A DNA stretch of 64,000 nt from Actinophytocola oryzae. Lineage in GTDB: Bacteria; Actinomycetota; Actinomycetes; Mycobacteriales; Pseudonocardiaceae. This document shows, piece by piece, positions 50,211 through 59,421 of the stretch. Position 1 is the first letter of the stretch. Each line of letters starts with the position of its first letter. The stretch spans positions 1 to 64,000 of the forward strand of contig NZ_SOCP01000001.1 in NCBI RefSeq assembly GCF_004364325.1, written 5' to 3'. The position numbers and the translations under genes are program-made. The notes beneath the pieces are model-generated. The model was not told the origin of the DNA, ran no database searches, and was given only the letters and a program-made list of their open reading frames with translations.

Positions 50211-51563
50211 TCAGGTGGTGTGGTGGGCCATCACCGCGTCGGCGCAGCGGGCCACGAACCGCGCGACCGCGTCGGGTGCCGCCGCGGGGTGCACGTGCAC
50301 GTACGAGGCGTGCACCAGGTCCGTGACGAACCCGTCCGAGCCCCGGCCGTCGCTCGCGTGCCACCGCCAGGCGGGCGGCTCGCCGTGTGCGGGCACGGCG
50401 GCGGTGCGGTGGAACTCGTGCCCAGTCAGCCGTGTGCCTGCCCGGTACACCACGGAGTCGTGGGTCGCGACGACGTCCCGGTAGCCGAGGGTGAGCCGGT
50501 CGGTCATGGTGGCGTCGGCGTCGAGCACCCCGCACATGGGCCGGCCGTCGAGACTCCTTGCCAGGTAGAGGAGTCCGGCGCACTCGGCGTGGATCGGCAC
50601 CCCGGCGCGGGCCACCGCGTGGCGCAGCGGGGCGTTGGCGGACAGCTCGTGCGCGTACTGCTCGGGGAACCCGCCGGGCAGCACGATCCCGGCCGTGCCC
50701 TCGGGCAACGCGGTGTCCCGCAGGGGATCCACGGTCACCACCTCGGCGCCGGCGGCGTACAGCAGCTCGGCGTGCTCCGCGTACCCGAAGGTGAACGCGG
50801 GGCCGCCCGCCATCGCGATCACCGGTCTGCCAACGGTTTCCCGTGCCGGCGACCACGGCGTGAACGCGGGTCCGCCCCGGGCGAGGGCCAGCACGGCCGC
50901 GAGGTCCACGCCGTCGGCGACCAGCGTGGCCATGGCGTCGACGGCTTTCCGTGCCGCGCCACCGTGTTCGGCGGCGGTCACGAGCCCGAGGTGGCGGGAG
51001 GGGACCTCGACGGCCGCGTTCCTGCGCAGTACCCCGACCACGTCGAGGCCGACGTCGTCGCAGGCGGCCCGCAGGACGGTCTCGTGCCGGTCGGAGCCGA
51101 CCTGGTTCAGCACGACCCCGGCGATGCGCGTCGTCGGCCGCCACGACCGGAACCCGTGCAGCAGAGCCGCGAGGCTGGTGCTGTGTCCCCGGGTGTCGAC
51201 CACCAGGACCACCGGTGCGCCGAGGATCTCCGCAACGTGCGCGGTCGAACCCTCGCCGGAGGAGACGCGTCCGTCGAACAGGCCCATGACGCCCTCGACC
51301 ACGGCGACGTCCGCGCCTGCCGAGCCGTGTGCGAACAGCGGCCCGACGAGGGACTCGCCCACCAGCACGGGATCGAGGTTGCGGCCGGGCCGTCCGGCCG
51401 CGAGCGTGTGGTAGCCGGGGTCGATGTAGTCGGGGCCGACCTTGAACGGCGCCACCACGTGCCCGGCCCGCCGCAGCGCGGCCATCAGCCCGGTGGCGAC
51501 CACGGTCTTGCCGCTGCCGGAGGCGGGTGCCGCGACGACAACCCTCGCGACCCGCGCTACCAC
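50211..51563 (-). CDS. cobB: Cobyrinic acid a,c-diamide synthase
   Basis: 450 residues. The N-terminal dethiobiotin-synthetase-like ATPase has P-loop APASGSGKT and KVGPDYIDPGYH. The C-terminal glutaminase domain has the nucleophile in HAECAGLLYL and the late His in TGHEFHRT. It amidates the a and c carboxylates of cobyrinic (or hydrogenobyrinic) acid using Gln and ATP. The GTG start at 51563 overlaps the cobO stop by 7 bp. Third gene of the riboswitch-controlled cobalamin operon. Confidence 0.95.
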   Translation of the reverse strand: MVARVARVVVAAPASGSGKTVVATGLMAALRRAGHVVAPFKVGPDYIDPGYHTLAAGRPGRNLDPVLVGESLVGPLFAHGSAGADVAVVEGVMGLFDGRVSSGEGSTAHVAEILGAPVVLVVDTRGHSTSLAALLHGFRSWRPTTRIAGVVLNQVGSDRHETVLRAACDDVGLDVVGVLRRNAAVEVPSRHLGLVTAAEHGGAARKAVDAMATLVADGVDLAAVLALARGGPAFTPWSPARETVGRPVIAMAGGPAFTFGYAEHAELLYAAGAEVVTVDPLRDTALPEGTAGIVLPGGFPEQYAHELSANAPLRHAVARAGVPIHAECAGLLYLARSLDGRPMCGVLDADATMTDRLTLGYRDVVATHDSVVYRAGTRLTGHEFHRTAAVPAHGEPPAWRWHASDGRGSDGFVTDLVHASYVHVHPAAAPDAVARFVARCADAVMAHHTT

Positions 51564-52171
51564 TCGATGCCCTTCTGCCCCTTGGCGCCGGTGTCCATCG
51601 GGTGCTTGACCTTCGTCATCTCGACCACGAGGTCCGCGGCCTCGACCAGTTCCGGTGCCGCACGCCGGCCGGTGATCACCACGTGCTGGTGGCCGGGCCG
51701 GTTGACGAGCGTCTCGACCACCTCGGCGACGTCGAGCCAGCCCCACCCGATGGGGTAGGTGAACTCGTCGAGCACGTACAGCGTGTGCCGCTCGGCGGCG
51801 AGCCTGCGCCGGATCTCCTGCCAGCCCTCGCGTGCGGCCTCGGCGTGGTCGGTCTCGGTGCCGTGCTTGCGGGTCCACGACCAGCCGGCACCCATCTTGT
51901 GCCACTCGACCGGGGCGCCCTGACCCGTCCGCTCGTGCACCTCGCCGAGCGCCAGCAACGCGTTCTCCTCGCCGACCTTCCACCTGGCGGACTTCACGAA
52001 CTGGAACACCGCGATCGGCCAGCCCTGGTTCCACCCGCGCAGCGCCAACCCGAACGCGGCGGTGGACTTGCCCTTCATCTCTCCCGTGTGGACGATCAGC
52101 AGCGGCCGGTTGCGGCGTTGTCTCGTGGTGAGGCCGTCGTCCGGCACGGCTTCCGGTCTGCCCCGGGGCAT
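51557..52171 (-). CDS. cobO: Cob(I)yrinic acid a,c-diamide adenosyltransferase
   Basis: 204 residues with the ATP-binding loop HTGEMKGKST and the CobO/CobA hallmarks GWNQGWPIAVFQFVKSARW and VLDEFTYPIGWGW. It transfers the adenosyl group from ATP to the cobalt of the corrin. The ATG at 52171 overlaps the chelatase stop by one base (TGATG on the minus strand), giving coupled translation. Confidence 0.96.
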   Translation of the reverse strand: MPRGRPEAVPDDGLTTRQRRNRPLLIVHTGEMKGKSTAAFGLALRGWNQGWPIAVFQFVKSARWKVGEENALLALGEVHERTGQGAPVEWHKMGAGWSWTRKHGTETDHAEAAREGWQEIRRRLAAERHTLYVLDEFTYPIGWGWLDVAEVVETLVNRPGHQHVVITGRRAAPELVEAADLVVEMTKVKHPMDTGAKGQKGIEW

Positions 52172-54117
52172 CAGGCCGCGCCCCTCGCCGCACGCACGAC
52201 CCCGGTCACGACGTCACTCGACAGCTCGTCCAGCCGCACACACGCACCGCCCAGCGCGACGGCCAACCTCGCCGCCAGCCCGAGCCGCATCGGCCCGCGC
52301 TCGCAGTCCACGACCACGCTCGCCACACCGTCCTCGGCGAGGAAACCCGCCACCCGCATGGCGTCCTCGACGGGGTCGTGGCGCAGGGGGACGGTCGCAC
52401 GGCCGTCGGTGACCACCACGAGCAGCGGGCGGCGGCGTGGGTCGCGCAGGCGCTCGACCGTCAACGTCCTGTGCGCACGCAGAAGTCCGCTCGCCAGCGG
52501 GGTCCGCCCGCCGGTGCCGAGCCTGCGCAGCCGGGTGACCGCGGCCTCCACAGAGGACGTGGGCGGGAGCACGAGATCGGCCGACGTGCCGCGGAAGGTG
52601 ACCAGTCCCACCTTGTCGCGGCGCTGGTAGGCGTCCAGCAGCAGTGAGACCACGGCGCCGGAGACGGCCGACATCCGCCTGCGTGCGGCCATCGAGCCGG
52701 ACGCGTCGACCGCGAACAGCACCAGGTTGCTCTCCCGGCCTTCCCGTACGGCGTGCCGGATGTCGTCGCGGCGCAACACGATCCCCGCCCCGGCGCGTCC
52801 GCGTGCCGGCTGGTGCGGTGCCGCGGCGGTCAGTGTGCCCACGAGGTGGACGCCGTGCCCGCGTGACTGCGTGGCCCGCAGCGTCCTGCCGAACCCGGCC
52901 CGCGCGCGGGAACGCCTGCCGGGGGCGCCCTCGCCGACGCCGTCGACGGCGAGCAGCCGTGCCCGGAACGCGGGATCCGGTGCGGTGGCGGGTTGTTGTG
53001 GCGGCGTGTCCGAACCACCCCGCGGCGCGTCGGTGCCGTCGGGCGCACCGTCCGGAGTGGACGCACCGTCGCCGGGGCCGTCCGGGTCGTCGTCGGGCGG
53101 CTCGGCGCTTTCCGCGGCGTCCCGCAACGCCTGCCGCAGCTGCTCCTCGTCGAGGCCCGGCTCGTCGAACGGGTCGCGCCTTCGCCGGTGGGGCAACGCG
53201 AGCCGGGCCGCCACCTCGACGTCCTTCTCCTCGACGGCTTCGCGGCCCCGCCACGCGGCGTGCGCGACGGCGGCCCGCGCGACCACGAGGTCCGCGCGCA
53301 TCCCGTCGACACCGAACGAGGCGCACAGCGCCGCGATCCGCCGCAGTTCGTGGTCCGGCAACCGAACCGACGGCAGTGCGGCCCGCGCGGTCACGATCCG
53401 CACGGCCAGCTCGGCGTCGGTCTCTGCCCACCGCGCCGCGAACCCCTCCGCGTCCGCCTCGTACGCGAGCCTGCGGCGGATGACCTCGGTGCGGCTGTCC
53501 ACGTCACGCGACGCCGCCACCTCGACCGTGAGCCCGAACCGGTCGAGCAGCTGCGGCCGGAGCTCGCCCTCCTCCGGGTTCATGGTGCCGACCAGCAGGA
53601 ACGACGCGGCGTGCGACACCGAGACGCCCTCGCGCTCGACGTGCGCGCGGCCCATCGCGGCCGCGTCCAGCAGCAGGTCCACGAGGTGGTCGTGCAGCAG
53701 GTTGACCTCGTCCACGTACAGCACCCCGCGGTGCGCCGCGGCGAGTAGGCCCGGCTGGTAGGCGCGAACACCCTCGGTCAACGCGCGTTCCAGGTCGAGC
53801 GAGCCGACGAGCCGGTCCTCCGTGGCGCCGACGGGCAGCTCGACCAGCCGTGCGGGCCGGACCGTGCCGACGGGTTCGTGGGGCAGGTCGGGGCAGGCCG
53901 GGTCTGGTGCGGCCGGGTCACAGCTGAACCGGCAGCCCGCCACGACCTCGACCGGCGGCAGGAGTGCGGCGAGTCCCCGGACCACTGTGGACTTCGCGGT
54001 GCCCTTCTCGCCCCGCACGAGCACGCCGCCGATCACGGGGTGCACGGCGTTGAGCAACAGCGCGAGGCGAAGGTCGTCGTGTCCGACGACGGCCGAGAAC
54101 GGGTAGCCTGCGGTCAT
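52171..54117 (-). CDS. Chelatase subunit, ChlI-ChlD-type AAA+/VWA fusion (putative cobaltochelatase)
   Basis: 648 residues. The N-terminal AAA+ domain has Walker [10 protein letters not shown] and Walker [11 protein letters not shown]. An acidic Pro/Asp linker (about 335-400) precedes a VWA domain with MIDAS DASGSMA. It corresponds to fused ChlI and ChlD subunits that in actinobacteria pair with CobN to insert cobalt. CobN is not in the window. The ATG at 54117 follows GGGAAGGAC; a longer in-frame extension would run into the riboswitch leader. First gene of the operon, downstream of a cobalamin riboswitch. Confidence 0.9.
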   Translation of the reverse strand: MTAGYPFSAVVGHDDLRLALLLNAVHPVIGGVLVRGEKGTAKSTVVRGLAALLPPVEVVAGCRFSCDPAAPDPACPDLPHEPVGTVRPARLVELPVGATEDRLVGSLDLERALTEGVRAYQPGLLAAAHRGVLYVDEVNLLHDHLVDLLLDAAAMGRAHVEREGVSVSHAASFLLVGTMNPEEGELRPQLLDRFGLTVEVAASRDVDSRTEVIRRRLAYEADAEGFAARWAETDAELAVRIVTARAALPSVRLPDHELRRIAALCASFGVDGMRADLVVARAAVAHAAWRGREAVEEKDVEVAARLALPHRRRRDPFDEPGLDEEQLRQALRDAAESAEPPDDDPDGPGDGASTPDGAPDGTDAPRGGSDTPPQQPATAPDPAFRARLLAVDGVGEGAPGRRSRARAGFGRTLRATQSRGHGVHLVGTLTAAAPHQPARGRAGAGIVLRRDDIRHAVREGRESNLVLFAVDASGSMAARRRMSAVSGAVVSLLLDAYQRRDKVGLVTFRGTSADLVLPPTSSVEAAVTRLRRLGTGGRTPLASGLLRAHRTLTVERLRDPRRRPLLVVVTDGRATVPLRHDPVEDAMRVAGFLAEDGVASVVVDCERGPMRLGLAARLAVALGGACVRLDELSSDVVTGVVRAARGAA

Positions 54118-54155
54118 CCGCGAGTCCTTCCCCGGGTCCGCGCCCGAGTCGGTAT

Positions 54156-54265
54156 GGCAAGCAGCGGGGCCGAGTGTCTGGCTTGCCGGATCGCTCCGGG
54201 TCACAGTGGCGGGACCGCACCAGATTCGCGCTGGTTTCCTCGGACACCCTGCTGTCAGGTCTCAC
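54156..54265 (-). ncRNA. Cobalamin riboswitch
   Basis: On the minus strand the leader of the chelatase operon has the conserved core GCGGTCCCGCCACTGTG (GCCACTG at 54204-54210). It also has a B12-box match AAGCCAGACACTCGGCC (54168-54184) and the upstream GGAAACCAGCGCGAATCTGG arm. GGCAAGC (54156-54162) and GCTTGCC (54181-54187, plus-strand reading) could form an alternative stem that disrupts the B12 box, a candidate switching helix. Cobalamin binding should reduce expression of the chelatase, cobO and cobB. The 5' boundary is approximate. Confidence 0.88.
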
Positions 54266-54313
54266 TGCATCGTGGCAGACGGCGGGCCGCCTGTCGATTA
54301 CGGTGCTGGACCC

Positions 54314-55510
54314 GTGGCAACTATCACCGTGGTCGGGATCGGGGCGGACGGGTGGGACGGGCTCTCGCCGGCCGCCCGCCTCGAGGTCGACGAAGCAGAG
54401 GTGGTCATCGGCAGCAGCCGCCAGCTCGCGCTGCTCCCCGCGTCGCGGGCGCTGCGGGTGGCGTGGCCGTCGCCGTTGCTCCCCGCTGTCGAGCCGCTGC
54501 TCGCGGAGCACGCCGGCAGGCGGGTGTGTGTGCTGGCGAGTGGGGACCCGATGCTGTTCGGCATCGGCGGCACGCTCGTGCGGCTGCTCGGCGAGGCGGC
54601 GGTGCGGGTCGTGCCGCACCCGTCGTCGGTGTCGCTGGCGTGCGCGCGCCTTGGCTGGCCCGTCGAGGACGTCGAGGTCGTGAGCCTGGTGGGGCGGCCG
54701 GTCGAGTCGCTGCTGGTGCTGCCGAACCGGCGCGTGCTGGTGCTCAGCGCGGGCGCGGGGACGCCCGAGCGGGTGGCGGAGCTGCTGCGCACCCGCGGGT
54801 ACGGACCGACGCCGATGACCGTGCTCGAGGACCTCGGCGGACCGGGGGAGCGGCGCCACGACGGCACGGCCGCGACCTGGCAGGCGTCCGTCGGCGCGCT
54901 CAACGTGATCGCGCTGGACTGCCGGGCGGCACCCGGGGTGTCGCCGCTGGGCCGCACACCCGGCCTGCCGGACGACGCGTTCGACCACGACGGCGCGCTC
55001 ACCAAGCGCGAGGTCCGGGCGGTCACGCTCGCCGCGCTGGCGCCGCTGCCGGGTCAGCTGCTGTGGGACGTCGGCGCCGGGGCGGGCAGTGTCGCGATCG
55101 AGTGGCTGCGGACGCACCCGGCGTGCCGCGCGGTGGCCGTCGAGCCCAGGGCGGAGCGGGCGTCGCGGATCTCGGCCAACGCGGCGGCGCTCGGCGTGCC
55201 CGGCCTGACCGTCGTGCACGGCCGCGCCCCCGAGGCGCTGGCGGACCTGCCGCACCCGGACGCGGTCTTCGTCGGCGGCGGGGTGTCCGCGGACGGGGTG
55301 CTCGCCGCGTGCTGGGGCGCGCTGCCTGCGGGCGGCAGGCTGGTCGCGAACGCCGTGACGCTCGAGTCGGAGGCGGTGTTGACGCGCTGGCACGCCGGTG
55401 TCGGCGGCACGCTCACCCGGATCGAGGTGAGCAGGGCGGCGCCGATCGGCGGCTTCACGGGGTGGAAGCCGATGATGCCGGTGACACAGTGGGAGGTGGT
55501 GCGCACCTGA
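54314..55510 (+). CDS. cobL: Precorrin-6Y C5,15-methyltransferase (decarboxylating)
   Basis: 398 residues. The N-terminal tetrapyrrole methylase domain (C5 methylation; VLASGDPMLFGIGGTLVRLL; TITVVGIGADGWDGLSP) is fused to a C-terminal CbiT-like domain (C15 methylation and decarboxylation; LWDVGAGAGSVAIEWLR; VFVGGGVSADGVL). It converts precorrin-6Y to precorrin-8X in corrin synthesis. The GTG at 54314 starts the conserved N-terminus. It is divergent from the chelatase operon and outside the riboswitch transcript, so it may be controlled differently. Confidence 0.94.
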   Translation: MATITVVGIGADGWDGLSPAARLEVDEAEVVIGSSRQLALLPASRALRVAWPSPLLPAVEPLLAEHAGRRVCVLASGDPMLFGIGGTLVRLLGEAAVRVVPHPSSVSLACARLGWPVEDVEVVSLVGRPVESLLVLPNRRVLVLSAGAGTPERVAELLRTRGYGPTPMTVLEDLGGPGERRHDGTAATWQASVGALNVIALDCRAAPGVSPLGRTPGLPDDAFDHDGALTKREVRAVTLAALAPLPGQLLWDVGAGAGSVAIEWLRTHPACRAVAVEPRAERASRISANAAALGVPGLTVVHGRAPEALADLPHPDAVFVGGGVSADGVLAACWGALPAGGRLVANAVTLESEAVLTRWHAGVGGTLTRIEVSRAAPIGGFTGWKPMMPVTQWEVVRT

Positions 55511-55536
55511 CCGTGCGTCCTCCCCGGCGTTCGGCG

Positions 55537-56118
55537 CTACCTGCGGACGGCGACCAGCTCACCCTTGCCGACCGGGATGGTCGTCACGGCGCTGAGGTTC
55601 CGGCGGAGCAGCTCCTCCAGCGGCGCGATCTCGTCCGGGTGGGACAGCGCGTTGTCGGCCACGAGGACCCCGCCGGTACGCAACACCCGGATGGGGTGCG
55701 GCCACCACGACGGGTACTCGGTCCGTTCCGCGTCCAGGAACAGCAGGTCGACCTCCCCGTCGTCGAGTTCGGCGAGGCCCTTGCCACCGTCGCGCAGCCG
55801 GAGGTCCACGTACTCGGCGAGCCCGGCCTCCTCGAGCACGCGGGCCGCGTCCCGCTGGGCGTCGGGGTCGGTGTCGTAGCTGGTCACCCGGCCGCCGACC
55901 GACCGGGCGGCGTCGGCGAGCCACAGCGTGGAGACCCCGCGCGAGGTGCCGATCTCCACGATCCGCCGCGCCGCGACGGTCTGCGTGAGGAACCACACGA
56001 ACCGCCCCGCGTCGGGCTCCAGCACCCGCCACCGCTCGAGCCGGTCCTCCTTGGTGGCGTCGTGCCGCGCCGCCGCCTCGGTGACCCGGTCGATCACCGC
56101 TTGAACCACGTCGTCCAT
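55537..56118 (-). CDS. Class I O-methyltransferase (COMT family 3)
   Basis: 193 residues. The SAM-binding motif is RRIVEIGTSRGVSTLWLA, followed by VDLLFLDAERTEYPSWW and the metal-site VLVADNALSHPDEI, typical of cation-dependent caffeoyl-CoA-type methyltransferases. The substrate is unknown. It converges with cobL 27 bp away and follows the ABC transporter gene by 51 bp in the same direction. Confidence 0.88.
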   Translation of the reverse strand: MDDVVQAVIDRVTEAAARHDATKEDRLERWRVLEPDAGRFVWFLTQTVAARRIVEIGTSRGVSTLWLADAARSVGGRVTSYDTDPDAQRDAARVLEEAGLAEYVDLRLRDGGKGLAELDDGEVDLLFLDAERTEYPSWWPHPIRVLRTGGVLVADNALSHPDEIAPLEELLRRNLSAVTTIPVGKGELVAVRR

Positions 56119-56169
56119 GCGGTGATCCTCCCACCGCCCCGACCGGCGTGCGGTGTGAGCCGGCGCATG

Positions 56170-57978
56170 TCAGGTGCCGGCCACGACCCGGTTCTCCTCG
56201 TGCAGGAAGCCACCGGACTGGTGGCGCCACAGGCGGGCGTAGGTGCCGTCGCGGTCCAGCAGCTCCTCGTGGGTGCCCTGCTCCAGGATCTCGCCCTTGT
56301 CCAGGACCACCAACTGGTCCATGCGTGCCACCGTGCTGAGGCGGTGTGCCACCACCAACGCCGTGCGGCCGGCCATGATCCGCCACAGTGCCTGCTGGAT
56401 CAGCAGCTCGCTCTCCGAGTCCAGCGCACTCGTCGCCTCGTCCAGCAGCAGGACCGGGGCGTCGCGCAGGATCGCCCGTGCCAGGGCGACCCGCTGGCGC
56501 TGGCCGCCCGACAGTTTCACGCCGCGTTCGCCCACCAGTGTCCCGAAGCCCTCGGGCAGGGTCTCCGCGAACTCGGTCACGTGTGCGGCCCGCGCCGCGG
56601 CGAGCACCTCCTCCTCCGTCGCGGACGGGCGCGCGAACGCGATGTTGTCGTGCAGCGTCCGGTGGAACATCGCCGGTTCCTGTGGCACGTAGGCGATCAG
56701 GCTCCGCAGGTCCGCCTGCCGCAGCCGCGCGATGTCCTGACCACCGACGCGGATCGTGCCGCCGTCGATGTCCATCATCCGCAGCAGCAGCTGGGTGATC
56801 GTGGTCTTGCCGCCGCCGGAGCGGCCGACCAGGCCGACCTTCGTGCCGCTCGGTACGACCAGGTCGAGCGAGCGGAACAGCACCTCCGCACCCGCGTGCG
56901 CGAACCGGACACCCTCGAACCGGACGGCGGCACCCGAGGGCGCCAGCGGTTCCGGCGTCGGCGGGTCGACCACCGTCGGCCGGTCGAGCAGCATCGAGGT
57001 GAACTGTGCCGCCTCGGTCAGCGAGCTCTCCAGGCGCCGGTAGATCTGGTTGAACTCGAACATGATCTTCGTGGCGCTGGAGAAGTACGTGAACGCCACG
57101 ATGATCGCCTCGACGCCCATGCGCCCGCCGGTGACGCCGATCGCCACCAGGAGACCGAGTGCGTTGGTGAGCACGGAGATCGGCGCGACCAGCGTGTCGA
57201 TGCGCAGGTTCGCGTAGTCCCACGACCGCAGCGCGAGCCTGCGCACGTCCCGTACCCGGTCGCGGTGCTCGGCTGCCTCCCGGTCCTCCGCGGCGAAGGC
57301 ACGCACCGTCGCCATGTTGCCGATGACGTCGGCGACGTGGCCGGACACGCGTGCGATCGCCGCCTCCCGCTTGTCGACCAGCGCCTGCCTGCGGCGCACG
57401 AGCGGTGCGACGAGCAGTCCGGTGACCGTGATCAGGCTCAGCAGCACCAGCACGAGCAGCGGGTCGTACTGCCACAGCACCACCGACGCGAACGTCAGCG
57501 GCACGAGGTTCGCGAACACCGAGAACGTCATGGCGTCAACGAAGTCCTCGAACCGGGACGCGAAGCTCAGCACCCGCTTGGTCAGCGAGCCCGCGAAGTT
57601 GTCGTGGAAGAAAGCGGCGTCCTTGGCCAGCAGCTCGTCCATGCCGACCGCGTACAGGTGCTCGATCCCGAGGCCGTCTGTCCTGTTCAGACAGTGTAGT
57701 CCTATGCGCCAGAACACCTCCGCCACCAGCAGCACCCCGGCGAGCGCGATCACCCACGGTGCGACGGTGTCCAGTGCGACCGGCATGCCGCCCGCGATGC
57801 GTCCGACCAGTCCCGCGACGATCAGCGGTGCGACGTAGTTGATCCCGATGTTTCCGATGGCGGGTGACAGGAGCGCGGGAAACGCGAACCTCTTGCGACT
57901 CGTCAGCTCTCGCCAGTAGTAGCGAACTGCCAGCAGTACCGCCGTTCTTCTTTCCGGCACGGCGGGGCGCCCCCTCAC
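56170..57978 (-). CDS. ABC exporter, fused permease-ATPase (MsbA/MDR type)
   Basis: 602 residues. The N-terminal six-span exporter domain (to about residue 330) is followed by an ATPase domain with Walker A GRSGGGKTTI, signature LSGGQRQRVALARAIL and Walker B VLLLDEATSALD. As a half-size exporter it should dimerise in the membrane and move lipids, peptides or drugs outward. The GTG at 57978 is the likely start. No partner half-transporter is adjacent, so a homodimer is expected. Confidence 0.93.
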   Translation of the reverse strand: MRGRPAVPERRTAVLLAVRYYWRELTSRKRFAFPALLSPAIGNIGINYVAPLIVAGLVGRIAGGMPVALDTVAPWVIALAGVLLVAEVFWRIGLHCLNRTDGLGIEHLYAVGMDELLAKDAAFFHDNFAGSLTKRVLSFASRFEDFVDAMTFSVFANLVPLTFASVVLWQYDPLLVLVLLSLITVTGLLVAPLVRRRQALVDKREAAIARVSGHVADVIGNMATVRAFAAEDREAAEHRDRVRDVRRLALRSWDYANLRIDTLVAPISVLTNALGLLVAIGVTGGRMGVEAIIVAFTYFSSATKIMFEFNQIYRRLESSLTEAAQFTSMLLDRPTVVDPPTPEPLAPSGAAVRFEGVRFAHAGAEVLFRSLDLVVPSGTKVGLVGRSGGGKTTITQLLLRMMDIDGGTIRVGGQDIARLRQADLRSLIAYVPQEPAMFHRTLHDNIAFARPSATEEEVLAAARAAHVTEFAETLPEGFGTLVGERGVKLSGGQRQRVALARAILRDAPVLLLDEATSALDSESELLIQQALWRIMAGRTALVVAHRLSTVARMDQLVVLDKGEILEQGTHEELLDRDGTYARLWRHQSGGFLHEENRVVAGT

Positions 57979-58049
57979 GGTTGTTGGCTTCGCTCACAGA
58001 GCACGACAGCACACCATGCTGCCCGAAGCACCCCGTTGCGGGCGAACGA

Positions 58050-59417
58050 TTATCCGAGCACCGCGGTCCGGCGGGCGAGCACCCGGTCGACCAGCTCGTC
58101 GGCCGCACCCAGGTAGCCGGCCGGGTCGAGCAGCGCGTCGAGGTCGTCGACGTCACGCAGCTCCCGCCGCAGCAGGTCCGCGAAGCCGCCCTCGCCAGAG
58201 GCGGCCCGCGCGGCGACCTCACCGAGCAGCTTCTTCGCCGCCGCCTTGCCGAGTACCGGCGCCAGCACGACGTTGAGCCGCTCGGACACGATCGTGCCGC
58301 CGCCCGCCGCGAGATTTTCCCGGAGCCGCCCGGGAAAGACGCGCAGCCCCTCGACCAGCTCGGCGGCCGTGTGCGCGGCGCCGCCCGCGAGCCGGAGCGT
58401 TTCGCGCAGCGGCTGCCACTCCGACTGCCAGCCCCCCGCCGAGCGTTCGTCCTCGGCGAGCATGCTCTGCGCCAGCATCGCCGCGTACGCCGGTGCCTGC
58501 CGGGCCGCCGACACGAGCAGCGCCGCCAGCACCGGGTTCCGCTTCTGCGGCATGGCCGAGGACACCCCGCTGCCCGCACCCGAGGGCTCGGCCACCTCGC
58601 CGACCTCGGTGCGGGTCGCGCCGAGCACGTCGACCGCGAGCTTGCCGAGCGCGCCGGTGACGGTCACGGCCACCCAGCCGAGGTCGGTGACCGGTGTGCG
58701 CCGCGTGTGCCACGGCGCGGCGGGCACGTGCAGGCCCAGCTCGGCGGCCACACCCTCGGTCAGCGCGGCAGCGTGGCCCTCGGGCGCCACCCCGGCCGTG
58801 CGCGCGTACTCGAGGTAGGCCGCGAGCGTGCCGCCCGCGCCGCCCAGCTGGACGGGAAGCCGCGTGTCACGCACGCGCTCGACCGCGTCGAGCACGAGCG
58901 CGAGCCACCCGGCCGCCTTCAGGCCGAACGTCGTGGGGACCGCGTGCTGGGTGAGGGTGCGGGCGGCCATCGGCGTGTGCCGGTGCTCGTCGGCAAGGCG
59001 CGCGAGGGCGTCGGCGACCCGGGCCAGGTCCGCGTCGGTCCGCGCCAGGGCACGGGTGGCGAGCAGCATCGTGGCCGAGTCGAGGATGTCCTGGCTGGTG
59101 CCGCCCCGGTGCACGTACTCGGCGGCCTGCTCGTCGCGCTCGGCGACGGCCGCGGTCAGCTCGCGGACCAGCTCGACCACGGGGTTGCCCGACCCGCGTG
59201 CCCGGACCGCGAGGTCGGCGACGTCGACGCGCACCGCCTCGGCGGCAGCGGCGATCGGCCCGACGGCGGACGCCGGGACGACGCCGAGGCGGGCCTGCGT
59301 GCGCGCGAGCGCCACCTCGACCGACAGCATGGCCTCGACCCAGGCCTCGTCGGCGAGCAGTGTGTCCATGCCGGTGCCCGGCCAGACCAGGCTGAGCAGT
59401 CCCGTGTCGGCGTTCAT
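58050..59417 (-). CDS. Fumarase/aspartase-superfamily lyase, PcaB-like
   Basis: 455 residues. The superfamily signature GSGVSSAMPQKRNPV is present, along with RGGTSQDILDSA and the C-terminal ADELVDRVLA. The closest named group is 3-carboxy-cis,cis-muconate cycloisomerase (PcaB) of the protocatechuate pathway; adenylosuccinate lyase is less likely given length and motif. No other pca gene is near. It starts 4 bp after the debranching-type gene stop, so they are cotranscribed. The substrate is unproven. Confidence 0.8.
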   Translation of the reverse strand: MNADTGLLSLVWPGTGMDTLLADEAWVEAMLSVEVALARTQARLGVVPASAVGPIAAAAEAVRVDVADLAVRARGSGNPVVELVRELTAAVAERDEQAAEYVHRGGTSQDILDSATMLLATRALARTDADLARVADALARLADEHRHTPMAARTLTQHAVPTTFGLKAAGWLALVLDAVERVRDTRLPVQLGGAGGTLAAYLEYARTAGVAPEGHAAALTEGVAAELGLHVPAAPWHTRRTPVTDLGWVAVTVTGALGKLAVDVLGATRTEVGEVAEPSGAGSGVSSAMPQKRNPVLAALLVSAARQAPAYAAMLAQSMLAEDERSAGGWQSEWQPLRETLRLAGGAAHTAAELVEGLRVFPGRLRENLAAGGGTIVSERLNVVLAPVLGKAAAKKLLGEVAARAASGEGGFADLLRRELRDVDDLDALLDPAGYLGAADELVDRVLARRTAVLG

Positions 59418-59421
59418 GCCC

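Noticed and set aside
57979..58049. Terminator between the PcaB-like lyase and ABC exporter genes
   Set aside because: Only a weak CCCG-TTG-CGGG hairpin is visible, too short to call.
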